Assembly: GCA_022457155.1 (NCBI GenBank)
Contig: JAJGOT010000168.1
Span: forward strand, 627,001-691,000
Length of the DNA stretch: 64,000 nucleotides
Source of the DNA: Cladopsammia gracilis
Lineage: Eukaryota > Cnidaria > Anthozoa > Scleractinia > Dendrophylliidae
Direction: 5' to 3'
Shown piece after piece: positions 33,165 to 44,966 of this stretch. The stretch's first letter is position 1; each line of letters begins with the position of its first letter. Below the pieces are notes generated by a model. It searched no databases, was not told the DNA's origin, and worked only from the letters and a program-made list of their open reading frames with translations. The translations under genes were made by a program, and so were the position numbers.

Positions 33165-34512
33165 TTTGGCGCCATTTTGGTCCACCATTCGCATTAGTCT
33201 CCTCTCGGTCCCTCTCGGCTAACAAAGAATCCGTGACGTAGATTAAGGAACACATAACTTCAAACAAAGGAACTTGTGACTTCAAACAAAGGAACTGTGA
33301 CGTACATTAAGGAACATGTGAGCCCGTTGGCCTTCTTTTTTTTTGTAATTTATTAACTTTTATTAGTTTTTCCCACTTAAGTAATAAATACACAACTACG
33401 AATTACAATGTTACAACAAATTACACTAGTAAATTACAGCTCAAAAACTACCAGTTACAAAAAGACAATACTTCATATGCACTATCATAAATCAATCAAT
33501 ACACACTCTACAACACTAAAAAAAACGGTGAATATAGACATCAGGAAACAAAGACGATAGAGGGACACACATGCGGGACACCCCAACTATGAGCTAACAA
33601 ATGGCTCAAGCTTTTCCCATTTCTTGAAGTGTTTAGTTAATTTATTCCGCCTACTTGCTATTGTTTTCTCCACTTGATATACAGCCTTAATCTTGGCTTT
33701 AAAAACTCTTATAGAAGGATGCACATTATTCAACTTACACTTATAGATAAACAATTTAGCTGTCAATATCAGATGGTTTAAAATAATGAAATCATCATCC
33801 GTGTTGAAGACTCCAAACAAAATATCCGTTATTGTAAATGGTTGTAGTATAACTTCACATTTACCAAGCCAAGAGCAAAAAACTTCCCAAAAAGTCTCCG
33901 TCACATCACAATAAAACAATAAATGTTCAATGGATTCCATTTCTCGTTTGCAAAAAGTACATAAAGGCGAGTCAATCATTTTTAACCTGAACAACTTTTC
34001 ATTCGTAAACACTATATTATTCAATAATTTATACTGGAATTCACGTATTTTTTTAGTTTCAATTGTCACTGTAAAAGGTAAAGAGTATATTTCTTTCCAG
34101 TCGGCTTGAAAGTGGGGAAATTTTTTCCTGAAACAGCTTTTAAAAAAATAAATCTCCCCTGCTCATCTTCTTGGTGTTTTTTAACTACACAATCAAATTT
34201 CTCTTTTATAAAAATCATAACTCCCTTACTATGTTCCGACCCATGACTGAAGAAAATGTCACCCCTCCACTGTGATTTCCAAAAATTCTCAACTCCAGGA
34301 GTGCTGTATGTTTCTTGCAAAAAATGACATCGGACTTCTGTTAATTTCTTAACAGCGGGACGGGTATACCACAAAAAAATAGGATTTTGAAGATTTGAAA
34401 TATTCATAAAAAATTCACGTTTTGCTGAAATCAAAAAAATTTTCGCAGATGTTCATTACGTGACGTGTAGATTTAGATACGAAAATAAAAAAATTTAGGT
34501 TATGGGCACTTT
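33165..34512. mobile_element. TGGGCACTTTAA-type MITE, minus orientation, split by a LINE
   Basis: Matches the MITE at 49005-49466 in reverse orientation. The left part (33165-33340) corresponds to the segment with GGTCCACCATTCGCATTAGT, and the right part (34345-34512) ends in GGTTATGGGCACTTTAA. The two parts rejoin at GTTGGCCTTC and TTCTTAACAGCGGG, so the middle is a later insertion. The left terminal repeat is missing or diverged. Confidence 0.75.
33340..34345 (-). pseudogene. Internally deleted LINE: endonuclease start joined to C-terminal zinc knuckle
   Basis: The minus strand encodes FLQETYSTPGVENFWKSQW, FFSHGSEHSKGVMIFI and QGRFIFLKAV, which are the N-terminal part of an APE-type endonuclease. 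After about 34080 it changes frame directly into WKEIYSLPFTVTIETKK, FQYKLLNNIVFTNEKLF and CTFCKREMESIEHLLFYC, which is the zf-RVT-like region near the C-terminus. The rest of the endonuclease and the whole RT are missing. The 3' end is a minus-strand A tail (T run at about 33338). It lies in the MITE around TTCTT. Confidence 0.75.
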
Positions 34513-34981
34513 AAGCAGTTTGGTAGTGTGCTAGATGTCAGCGGAAGAAAAGATGGAAGAAAGATCTTACTTGACGGTCACGTATCGCAAACCGATCCCA
34601 AGTGTAGCTGCGGCCAAATCGTCACACCATTCACACTTCACTTTACGTTCGTTTCTGAAGAGAGCGGTTAAAGCAACTTTAAAGTACGTAAAACGTTAAC
34701 AATCGTAAGTGTGACTAAACACATTTACGCTGGCTTTACAATAAATTTACGTTTGACTAAGAAAAACGCAACTTTACGGAAGCTTTACATTCTACGTAAA
34801 TTAGCGTAAAGCTGAGTAACCAACTTTACGCTACCTTTAAACAGGCTTTACGCCCCGATCACGTAAATCTACCTTAATGAACCTTTAAGGGCATGTAAAG
34901 TTGGTGTAAAGTTTATTTACCAACTTTACGCGGATTTAAGCAAAGTTTAATTTTCCGTAAATCTGAATTTTCATGCTGTGA

Positions 34982-35774
34982 AAAATACAGAATTTTTTTA
35001 TATTTTTGCCAAATTTATATGCCATACACCGTTTTAAAGATGTACGTCTATGTGGGATTTTTAATGCGGAAAACGTGCACAATTTCATTTTTACTGATTT
35101 CGAAGTTTCTTGTTTATAGTCGTCATTCAATTCAAAACCATGGTTATGAAAATTTCACGTTTTTCTGACTTGGAGAAGACCGCTTAAAAAACTCAAAAAA
35201 CTGTATCGAACCACCTTAATTCAGTCAATGTAAGAAAGACCCATAACTATCCTTACTGAAATATCAAGATTGAATTTCATTCAGACCCATATCCTTGTGA
35301 AACTGGCGCACTCATGCTTTTACCTCATTGTTTAGCTGACAAGCCTACTGTATACCTGGTCAATTATGAACTCAAAATTGATAAGCTCTCCCGCTAGCTA
35401 AAAGCATTGCACTGGTATCACAAGGTCATGGCTGTAATTCCCGTTTAAGTCACAATTTTTATTCAGGCTAACTGCGAGGATCTTTTACGCATTCATCTGC
35501 AGTTGATGTTTATGTATATGATCAGTTCATACAGTCCCTTTCATACGGACTTTAATGTCTTATTATGTGACTAAAGTTGTATGCTCTTCCTTGTTGCCAA
35601 ATAAGATTACATAAGGTTTATTCATGCATAATATTGTAAATGTTTTACACCAAATTCCCATAAGGTATCTGTGATATTTCTTGTCCCTTATGGGCTTAAA
35701 GTAATTAAAACATACTCAATTTTCTCAGAAATGCATGTCTGAGTGATTTTAGGGATTTAACGTTTCGTTTTCAG
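34982..35774. other. Region upstream of the kinase exon; no feature recognised
   Basis: AT-rich. It ends in a TTTTCAG splice acceptor at 35768-35774. Earlier exons of the kinase gene must lie in or beyond this region, but I could not identify them. Confidence 0.35.
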
Positions 35775-37012
35775 AGAAATGTTTGCGAGAACCAACAACA
35801 GCAAACCATGAAACGAGAACAAGAAAAAGCAAAGAAGAAAAGGCGAACTTACATGAAGAACCAACAAGGGAAGCACAGCAGTTGACAGGTCGCCAAGAAC
35901 AGTTGCAGCAACAAAAGCAGCTTGGAGAAGCCCGGCTACGCGAACAGCTCAGGGACAAAGAAAATCAAAAACAGAACTTAGAAAGACGGTTGAGGAGCAT
36001 GCAACTACAGCTGAGAGAGAAAGATGAACAACAAGAGAATTCACAAACACAGTTAAGGGAGATGGAACAACAGCTGGGAAGGAAAGATGAACAACAACAG
36101 AATTTACAAACACAGTTAAGGGAGACGGAACAACAGCTGAGAAGGAAAGATGAGCAACAACAGAATTTACAAACACAGTTGAGAGAGATGATAAAGCAGT
36201 TACAGAAAAAGGAAGAACAAGAAACAAAATTACGAGGACAATTAAGGGAGAAAGAAAAACAATTGATAATTTTACGAAGTGATAAAGAAAAAGAATGTGC
36301 TCATATGCAGCAAAAGTTAAGTGTTAAACTGAAGGAACTTTCTGACCTACAAAAAGAACTGAGGGACAAAGAACAAGATATCGTTGATATACAAAAAGAT
36401 CTTTCAGCGGCAAAAGAAAAAGTAATTAAATATGAATCCCAGTTAAGGACACGTGACTGGGTACTTTCTCGGGATGAAATTCAATTAACAAAAAAACGCC
36501 TTGGGGATGGGTCGTTTGGATGTGTTCTCGAGGGAAGGTATTGTGGTTCTCCCGTAGCCATTAAAAAACTCCACAGAACTTGTCTCAGTCCTCAAGAGCG
36601 CAGTTTGTTTGAACGGGAAATGGACATTGCTTCAAGGTGCCGTCATCCTTGCTTGTTGCAGTTCATCGGAGCAACCCAAGACGAAAAGAGTCCTTTGTTT
36701 GTTACAGAGCTCATGGAAACAAGTTTAAGAGCGTTGTTAGGGAAGCAGCAGCTGTCTGAAACTGAAGTGTCTGTCATTTCTCTGGATGTAGCTCGCGCAC
36801 TGAACTACCTTCACCAAAGAAAACCTAAACCAATTTTACATCGTGATGTCAGCAGTGCCAATGTGTTGCTATGGAAACAGAACAACCAATGGAGAGGGAA
36901 AGTGTCAGATTATGGCACTGCCAAATTTCTGGAGGAGATCATGACAAGCGCTGTTGGAGCTTTGATATACAGGGCTCCTGAGGCAGATGGTCGTGATAAC
37001 CAAACAGCCAAG
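35775..37012 (+). CDS. TKL-type protein kinase, penultimate exon (coiled coil plus kinase N-lobe to APE motif)
   Basis: The exon runs from a TTTTCAG acceptor to an AAG/GTTAGT donor (37013). No in-frame ATG lies near the acceptor, so upstream exons are expected. The first 225 residues are a Gln/Glu/Arg coiled coil with repeats around QLREMEQQLRRKDEQQQNLQ. The kinase domain follows: GDGSFGCV (glycine loop), VAIKKL (ATP-binding Lys), HRDVSSANVLLW (catalytic loop), SDYGTAKF (DYG in place of DFG) and YRAPEA (APE). The catalytic Lys, Asp and Asn-type residues are present, so activity is plausible. HRDVSSANVLL with the N-lobe points to the TKL group. The last exon is at 40539, after a 3.5-kb intron, in matching phase 0. 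Confidence 0.85.
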
Positions 37013-40000
37013 GTTAGTGAATTTTATGCAGCTAACTTTTTCATTTAAAATACCTGATGCATTCCCTGCAGCAAAGAAAACTGACATTAATTCCCTTCTA
37101 AGTGGGTAATTGATTATTTGTTTCATACTTTAAACGTACAATTGAATGATGCAATTATTAAACTGCAGCATTTGTTTGAATGCTAAATATTACGACAAAG
37201 TTTATGAATGTCTTTCATAATCATGCCACCCCTTAAACATATATCTCAGTTTTTTCACTGTTCCATTTGTGAAGAGAAAAGAGCAAAGACGTAAGAGGGA
37301 TGAGTATAAGTAGAAGAATATCACCACATTTAATCAACTTAATTAATCACCAGATCTTAATTAACATAGAAAATCATAAGAAGCAACAGTGGTTTGGAGA
37401 CCTGATCTTAATTAGCAAAGAAAATCATAAGAAGCGACAGTGGTGTGAAAACCCGATCTTAATTAGCATAGAAAATCATAAGAAGAGACAGTGGTGTGAA
37501 AACAAGATCTTAATTAGCATAGAAAATCATAAGAAGAGACAGTGGTGTGGAAACCCGATCTTAATTAGCATAGAAAATCATAAAAAGCGACAGTGGTGTG
37601 GAAACCCGATCTTAATTAGCATAGAAAATCATAAAAAGCGACAGTGGTTGGAAACCCGATCTTAATTAGCATAGAAAATCATAAGAAGAGACAGTGGTGT
37701 GAAAACCCGATCTTAATTAGCATAGAAAATCATAAGAAGCGACAGTGGTGTGGAAACCCGATCTTAATTAGCATAGAAAATCATAACAAGCGACAGTGGT
37801 TTGGAAACCCGATATTAATTAGCATAGAAAATCATAAGAAGCCACAGTGGTGTGGAAACCTGATCTAAATTAGTATAGAAAATTATAAAAAGCGACAGTG
37901 GTTTGGAAACACGATCTTAATTAGCATAGAAAATCATAAGAAGCGACAGTGGTTTGGAAACCCGATATTAATTAGCATAGAAAATCATAAGAAGCCACAG
38001 TGGTGTGGAAACCTGATCTAAATTAGTATAGAAAATTATAAAAAGCGACAGTGGTTTGGAAACACGATCTTAATTAGCATAGAAAATCATAAGAAGCGAC
38101 AGTGGTTTGGAAACACGATCTTAATTAGTATAGAAAATCATAAGAAGCCACAGTGGTTTGAAAACACGATCTTAATTAGCATAGAAAATCATAAGAAGAG
38201 ACAGTGGTTTGGAAACACGATCTTAATTAGTATAGAAAATCATAAGAAGCCACAGTGGTTTGGAAACACGATCTTAATTAGCATAGAAAATCATAACAAG
38301 CGACAGTGGTTTGGAAACACGATCTTAATTAGCATAGAAAATCATAAGAAGCCACAGTGGTTTGGAAACACGATCTTAATTAGTATAGAAAATCATAAGA
38401 AGCCACAGTGGTTTGAAAACACGATCTTAATTAGCATAGAAAATCATAAGAAGCAACAGTGGTTTGGAAACCCTATCTTAATTAGCATAGAAAATCATAA
38501 CAAGCGACAGTGGTTTGGAAACACGATATTAATTAGCATAGAAAATCATAAAAAGCCACAGTGGTTTGAAAACACGATCTTAATTAGCATAGAAAATCAT
38601 AAGAAGCAACAGTGGTTTGGAAACCCGATCTTAATTAGCATAGAAAATCATAACAAGCGACAGTGGTTTGGAAACACGATCTTAATTAGCATAGAAAATC
38701 ATAAGAAGCCACAGTGGTTTGGAAACACGATCTTAATTAGCAAAGAAAATCATAAGAAGCCACAGTGGTTTGGAAACACGATCTTAATTAGCATAGAAAA
38801 TCATAAGAAGCCACAGTGGTTTGAAAACACGATCTTAATTAGCATAGAAAATCATAAGAAGCCACAGTGGTTTGGAAACACGATCTTAATTAGCATAGAA
38901 AATCATAAGAAGCGACAGTGGTGTGGAAACCCGATCTTAATTAGCATAGAAAATCATAAGAAGCCACAGTGGTTTGAAAACACGATCTTAATTAGCATAG
39001 AAAATCATAAGAAGCGACAGTGGTTTGGAAACCCGATCTTAATTAGTATAGAAAATCAGAAGAAGCCACAGTGGTTTGGAAACACGATCTTAATTAGCAT
39101 AGAAAATCATAAGAAGCCACAGTGGTTTGGAAACACGATCTTAATTAGCATAGAAAATCATAAGAAGCCACAGTGGTTTGGAAACACGATCTTAATTAGT
39201 ATAGAAAATCATAAGAAGCCACAGTGGTTTGGAAACACGATCTCATAAGAAGCGACTGTGGTTTGAAACCCGATCTTAATTAGTATAGAAAATCATAAGA
39301 AGCCACAGTGGTTTGGAAACACGATCTTAATTAGTATAGAAAATCATAACAAGCGACAGTGGTTTGGAAACACGATCTTAATTAGTATAGAAAATCATAA
39401 GAAGTGGCAGTGGTTTGGAAACACGATCTTAATTAGTATAGAAAATCATAAGAGGCGACAGTGGTTTGGAAACACGATCTTAATTATCATAGAAAATCAT
39501 AAGAAGCCACAGTGGTTTGGAAACACGATCTTAATTAGCATAGAAAATCATAACAAGCGACAATGGTTTGGAAACACGATCTTAATTAGTATAGAAAATC
39601 ATAAGAAGCGACAGTGGTGTGGAAACACGATCTTAATTAGTATAGAAAATCATAAGAAGCGACAGTGGTGTGGAAACACGATCTTAATTAGTATAGAAAA
39701 TCATAACAAGCGACAGTGGTGTGGAAACACGATCTTAATTAGTATAGAAAATCATAACAAGCGACAGTGGTGTGGAAACACGATCTTAATTAGCAGAGAT
39801 TGTGGCGATTTTATACCTTCGTTTTCTGTGTATTTGATGATCAGTTTGAAGTAATATATCAAACACGAGGAAGAGTGTTTCATCAGGTATTCAAACACCG
39901 AAAAGTGGGTTAAAAAAACTCGGTTTGAAATATTATTCACAATATACATACGGGATGATTTCATATATTCACATTACAAGTCGTATCTGTTGTAAAGGTT

Positions 40001-40538
40001 CGCTTCACAATATACATGTAGGATGATTTATATTCGTGGTTCGCTTGCGTCCGTATAACAGATTCAACTCTCACTAAAATGTGCCACTTATTCTGTATTT
40101 ACTGAGAAAAGGAGTGGTCCTACATATTCCTCTCAGGAATAGTAGAGCCAGCGATCAATTGAAAATCGCCTCCTGCGGCATTTCTCTCTGCCCCAGCGCG
40201 TTGCGTCTCCTCGCCAGAGACAGTTTGTGCGTGCTTGCATGATCGTCTGCTCGACCATCTCTAAAAAAAGGGGGACCAATCGTGGTCTAAAATTTTCAAA
40301 CTCAAGTTGATTTGATCAAAGTTCTTTCATTGTAACCGTGCTCGCAGTGTTTTCAATGGATCAATCACTGATCACGTCATCTTAAACAATGGTGTGAAAC
40401 ATCAAGGAGGTCTGTAAATAGATGATTGCGATGTGTTGACCAGTCTCGTATCAAACAAGAACTACAACCTTATTCAGGTTGAAGTATATAACTCCATTGT
40501 AGTTTGTAATGATATTTTTATTATTAAACTTACTTCAG
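37013..40538 (+). other. Kinase intron with large minisatellite
   Basis: Begins GTTAGT and ends TTACTTCAG; both splice sites join codons in phase 0. About 70 percent of the intron is a 51-bp minisatellite. The remaining 39801-40538 contains no gene. Confidence 0.8.
37345..39800. repeat. 51-bp minisatellite, about 48 copies
   Basis: Unit of 51 bases containing TTAATTAGCATAGAAAATCA and AAGCGACAGTGGTTTGGAAA. Variants alternate CAGTGGTGTGG with CAGTGGTTTGG, and GCGACAG with GCCACAG. One unit near 39240 is shortened. It lies wholly within the kinase intron, between the exons for kinase subdomains VIII and IX. Some plus frames stay open for several units (37300-37868), because 51 is a multiple of three. 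Confidence 0.95.
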
Positions 40539-40745
40539 ATGGATGTTTACAGCTTTGGCGTACTTGTTTGTGAAATGTTCATCCGGGACCTTCCAGATTT
40601 TGATAGGCGTGACGAGCAAGTAGCACGTGTAAGAAACAAAGAGTTTCGACTCCTGATAATGTGGTGCATTGAAAAAGATCCAGAGATGAGACCCAGCATG
40701 GAAGAGGTTATTGAGAAACTGGAGCAGTTTAATGGCATATCATAA
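40539..40745 (+). CDS. TKL-type protein kinase, last exon (subdomains IX-XI)
   Basis: Continues the exon at 35775 in frame: MDVYSFGVLVCEMF (subdomain IX with its conserved Asp), then IMWCIEKDPEMRPSMEEVIE (subdomain XI with its Arg), stop TAA at 40743-40745. Together the two exons complete a kinase domain of about 260 residues at the protein's C-terminus. A 7.1-kb Ngaro-like element begins 12 bases after the stop, so the native 3' UTR and polyadenylation signal have been displaced to beyond 47845. Confidence 0.85.
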   Translation: MDVYSFGVLVCEMFIRDLPDFDRRDEQVARVRNKEFRLLIMWCIEKDPEMRPSMEEVIEKLEQFNGIS

Positions 40746-40757
40746 TGGTGACAATAG

Positions 40758-40825
40758 TAATCTATTTCATAACACTCTATTCATGCTCAGTTGAAATAAG
40801 ATATGGGAAATAATATTGCTCAGCG
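40758..40825 (-). repeat. Ngaro split direct repeat B2
   Basis: 68 bases identical to 41089-41156. Marks the 3' limit of the element, next to the kinase 3' UTR. Confidence 0.9.
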
Positions 40826-40827
40826 GT

Positions 40828-40856
40828 CTAAGCCAAGCTGGAACAACTTGGCTTAG
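40828..40856. repeat. Hairpin in the A2-B2 spacer
   Basis: CTAAGCCAAG and CTTGGCTTAG pair across a 9-base loop. It sits at the edge of B2, within 96 bases that separate A2 from B2. Confidence 0.7.
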
Positions 40857-40921
40857 GGTAGCAGTGTTTTTGACCCACGCGAATTTTGTCAGGGTGGGCG
40901 GGTGGGCCGATCCCTCCATCA

Positions 40922-41088
40922 CTGCTCCGCTGGCTGAGACTAAGCACGAAAGGAGTGCTATTCTGCTTTGACTCAGTATTTATACCCTTAGGACACCCTT
41001 CTGCACATGCCTGCGTGCATTGAATCGCAAAGGATGTGTTAATTTAATGTATTTCAGTTTCGCATATCATTAGGAGTGTTATGAATAG
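40922..41088 (-). repeat. Ngaro split direct repeat A2
   Basis: 167 bases identical to A1 at 47679-47845 (plus strand starts CTGCTCCGCTGGCTGAGACT). Adjoins B1 directly. Confidence 0.9.
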
Positions 41089-41156
41089 TAATCTATTTCA
41101 TAACACTCTATTCATGCTCAGTTGAAATAAGATATGGGAAATAATATTGCTCAGCG
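41089..41156 (-). repeat. Ngaro split direct repeat B1
   Basis: 68 bases identical to B2, directly after A2 on the plus strand. About 160 bases downstream of the recombinase stop codon in element orientation. Confidence 0.9.
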
Positions 41157-41316
41157 CCACTCACGCCATACTGTTCAACTTTATTTCATGACAAGCTCTT
41201 TCCTTTATTTCTTACTTACAACAAACATCAATTTATCTATGAATACCCCAAACCTTACAACTCCCAAACCTACCCAAACAGTATATTGGTAGATCACAAA
41301 AACGTCTATTACATAG

Positions 41317-42674
41317 CTAATCTTGCTTATCAGTCTGAAAAGGTCTCTTCTGTGAACTAATAGATGGAAAAGCGCAAAGGAAGCGCTTCAGTTCATTCAT
41401 GTCCGTCCATGTATTATTAACATTCATCACTTCACTGGACGCTAGTTTAGCAGAAGCCCCAAAAGGGTTCAGTACTTTCGCTAACTGTAGGTAATGTAAA
41501 GCAGTGTGCCTGCGGTTCCACCCAACATGATCCATTATCTCTGTTAATTCTGCCCCTGACAGAGCTAAGGTTATTGCGCACCCTGATCGAAACCCATGCA
41601 ACGTTTCGCCGTCATTCTCCCCCATTTCATTTAAATAAAATTTAAGTCGGGCCTCTGCAGTAGCTGAAGTAAGGGGGCATCCGATATCCCACCATCAGGT
41701 GTTGTTGGGCGGAATAAATAGCCGCGGGTAAGGTCAACCTGCATTCCCCGAGCAATATCAACATAACATTCAATGCCTCTAATGGGACAAATAACGGATT
41801 GTGGATTTCTTCTTATTCCAAAAACATTCGAGTCACCATCCCTTAGGGTTTTCCCCCACACATGATTAAACAAAAACCCATCATCATTGGGAAAACGCAA
41901 AATTTCAGCTACCTTAACTTGGCCCAAGTCCCCGGGGCGATCACCACTGAGGAAAACTGTTTTGAAGTAGGCCTGGTCCCGAGCGATAATGAAACATTGC
42001 AACGGCTTATTAATGGATTGTACTAGGCGCTTTTCCAAGAAAAGAGAAAGCTGGGTAAGTTTGTCAATAAAGAAAGGCGTCGCCTGCTTAGGGGTTACCC
42101 TTGCCCTTAATTGCTCCGCAGTCACCACACGAAGATAATCCTTAACGGATTTATCTGCTGCAGGATTGCCTAATCCCAGCCTTTTATCCCATTCACCCTC
42201 CCTCCCAATGGCGTGAAAAATAGATCTTAGTTTTCCAATATAAGAATCTACGGTTTTATAAGATAATCGGAAAGGACAACCACAAGTTTGTTTACCCCGT
42301 TGCCCAACAAATTTGCAACCATTGTGATGGATCTGCGTTCGACCATCCTTATCCTTGAAAATGAGAAAACGGCATATATCCCGGGGAGAAACAGTAGCTA
42401 AGGACACTTGTCCTGGCAGGGCTGATAAAAAGGTTTCTAATTCCTTTTGTAGGGAATCCTTTTGTTTCGAATAACTAGTGGCCTGATCAAAATTCAATAA
42501 TTGCTGTAACCGTTTATCTAAAGAATCAAGATCAACTTTTAATGTATCACTCTTCTTCCCTGAGGAAAAAATCTTTCTCTTGTAACCACAGTACTGGCAA
42601 AATCTGAAGTCACTGTCATTAGCCCGACTACAAACAGGACAGCGAACAGATGGTACAAATAGTTTGGCCACCAA
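41317..42674 (-). pseudogene. Ngaro tyrosine recombinase, one frameshift
   Basis: Two minus frames make up one protein: 42674-41631 and 41625-41317. The N-terminus has a zinc-ribbon-like CPVCSRANDSDFRFCQYCGY. Next comes a SAM-like core-binding region, with HHNGCKFVGQRGKQTCGCPF as a second Cys/His cluster. The catalytic domain has FLSGDRPGDLGQV (first Arg), then after the frame change ETLHGFRSGCAI (His-x-x-Arg) and DHVGWNRRHTALHY (His/Trp and the nucleophile Tyr). All catalytic residues are present across the two frames. The shift is near 41660, by a G/C run. This enzyme would integrate circular DNA without target duplication, which fits the lack of one here. Confidence 0.85.
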
Positions 42675-42737
42675 AGGGAGTTCCTAAACAACGGAGAATA
42701 TAAGAACAAAAATCAATCTAAGTTCAGTAGAAAACGT

Positions 42738-44966
42738 CTAAAAAACAACCGAGAACACCCAAAGATCTCCCGGGATTCCGCCTGGGCGTGGGATCCAACC
42801 TTGATTCGAAGGTACAAGAAGTACATGGTCATCCCCTGTAGAAGCCATTTTCACTGCTTTGTTTGCATGACCATGTAATAAAGGCCACCAATATTTTTTA
42901 GGGTAGCTGTCCAAAACAGCGATTGTGCATGCTTGCTTCATCCTTCGTAAATAGCGTAGGACTGGACCAACCAAGACTGGAGGTGGAAAAACATATGGGC
43001 ATTGCATGAGAGGCCCGAATGCTGTCAGATCCTGGGCAAAGAAGTTAACACCCGCAGACCCTGGGGAAGAGACCGGAGTAAAGTGAGGAAGACTGTTCCC
43101 AGACCAGTCCTTTTGTACGTTGGAATCCAACGACATCAGATCAAACGTGTGCCCCGTAGAGCCCCCAAATTCTCGCTGAACTTTTTGCCACATACTATCT
43201 GCCAGGCAGTAATCCGAAGAAGATCTGTGTCGAGAGGGACCATCTGCCGGATTATCTGCAGATCGGACATACAAAAGATGCAACAAGACATTCAGAGCAG
43301 CAGTCGTTGAAAATAACACCTTCATGGTGATTGTTCCATGCGTGAATAACCGCCTGATTGTCAACATGCACATCGACACGCGCATTACGGACTTCATCCG
43401 AGCACGATAATAGCATCTTATTAATCGCCATGGCTTCCTTTGTTGCAATGTCCCATGTGCACTCTTCCTGAGACCAATAATCAAAAACCTGACGGTGATT
43501 TGGAGAAACAATCGTGGCCCCCCATCCCGAGGAGGATGCATCCGTTGCCACAGAAACTTGAATATGGCGTTCATCGCGCCATGGTATTGGGTCATCCCAA
43601 TTTTCAAGGAACAGCCAATGCGCGATCTCTTCTCGCAGAGCACCTCGTAACAAAATCGGCTTCTGGGAACGTAAGCCCTTTGAGATCGCAGCATTCATTT
43701 CTCTTGTAAAGAGCTTCGCTGCCGGCACTGCTCTAGCGAAGGAGACACATTTCCCCACAAGGCGTTGCAACGTTTTAACTGAGACATAAGATGACTCAAG
43801 TGTCTTATGAATAAGGGTAATAAATTTATCCTTCTTCTCTGGAATCAGATGAAACATTTGTGTCGAAGAATCAGCCATAAATCCAAGATACGGGACAATC
43901 TTTGCTGGGATGAGAATAGATTTCGAAAGACCAAGAAAATAACCTAGTCCAATTAAATAGTAGGCGATCAGGAAAATGGCAGACTTAGCAGCTGCATAAT
44001 TGTGTTCACCTGCCGAACTGAAGGTAGCGTATTCCCCTTTCTCAAACGATACTTGAAGTTGACCATTGTGACGATCGTCAATGTAAAGTAGGCATGGAAT
44101 GCCTATTGAACGAAAAAAAAACCAGTTGCTAAGAGACCTGTCGTGTGGTAAATAAAAGGAGAAACCTTCCAACCAAAAGGCAAGGTGTTGTACGTAAAAA
44201 ACCAGCCACCCCATTGTATACCAAAGAAAGGACGGCTACTCTCTGTAAGCAAAATGTGATCATACCCAGACTTATCATCCAACACAGTTTGAAACGAATC
44301 TTCCGTTACATAACGAGGCAAGTCATTAAGGGTATCTAGAGTGAAAGGATTGTCCTTTATCCAGAGATTCAAATAGCGTGCGTCATGACAGAGGCGGGGC
44401 TTTGACGGCTCAACAGTCAGGGGTAGTACAATGTGCGGCGGAGCCACCTCTCCAACTCTCCCTACCAAAGATATCGCCCCAGTCCCCAGACGACTAATCA
44501 AAGTTTCCTGCACAAAGCGGACAAAAGGTTTGCATGACATGTTGTTTCTAAACAGCTTGTGGGGTGGGCGGTCGGAGTCGTACTGTTCGCCTTTAAACGA
44601 GCCCTTGAAATGTCGAAAGTACGGAAAAATAGAAACTTGATTTTTGATCCAATCCAAGACATCGGTTTGAGCCGCCACTTCAGGGCATCGCTCCGCAACT
44701 TCCTCCCAAAACGAATAGTGAGCGTGAAGCTCTCCAGCTCTAAAATTACTAGGGTCTCGGAAGGACAACTCATTTACATCCCCAATAACCTCGCCTTGTT
44801 CCACACGCGTGACTTTTTGCCCTAGTTCACGCGCTGCCATCTCGCCGCTGACCACTGTGGGGTTCCCCATGGAATCTACCCATTGAATTGCATTCACTCC
44901 AGATAGTCCATGAGTGATATTGTTATCGAAGTTTTCGTCATACTCCCAAACCCACGAAATGATTTC
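42738..44966 (-). pseudogene. Ngaro reverse transcriptase / RNase H, two frameshifts
   Basis: Three minus-strand frames in order: 44966-44103 (probable start at a TTTTCCCTAG acceptor; RT fingers with PPHIVLPLTVEPSKPRLCHD and TLPFGWKVSPFIYH), 44120-43252 (LLYIDDRHNGQ catalytic box, LGLSKSILIPAKIVPYLGF, then RNase H with VATDASSSGWGAT and VDVHVDNQAVIHAWNN), and about 43320-42738 (YVRSADNPADGPSR, closing motif VPSNQGWIPRPGGIPGDLW). The first shift is at a run of nine A near 44111-44119, and the second lies between the RNase H and NPADGPSR segments near 43300. The domain order and the NPAD and PGIPGDLW-like motifs are those of DIRS-order elements. Confidence 0.85.

Larger units (their letters stand above)
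32931..34981. mobile_element. Outer GTAAAG/CTTTAC-rich inverted-repeat element
   Basis: The outer arms (32931-33160 and about 34670-34981) are full of GTAAAG and CTTTAC words, and the ends match as CACAGCATGAAAA (about 32932) and TTTTCATGCTGTG (about 34968). Between the arms sits a second element (about 33165-34512), which itself contains a LINE copy. No clear target duplication seen, so the class is open. Confidence 0.55.

Noticed and set aside
33587..34434. Two separate host genes
   Set aside because: Both frames match LINE endonuclease and zinc-knuckle parts in one orientation and lie inside an interrupted MITE.
37345..39800. CRISPR array
   Set aside because: Units are contiguous 51-bp repeats with no spacers, inside a eukaryotic intron.
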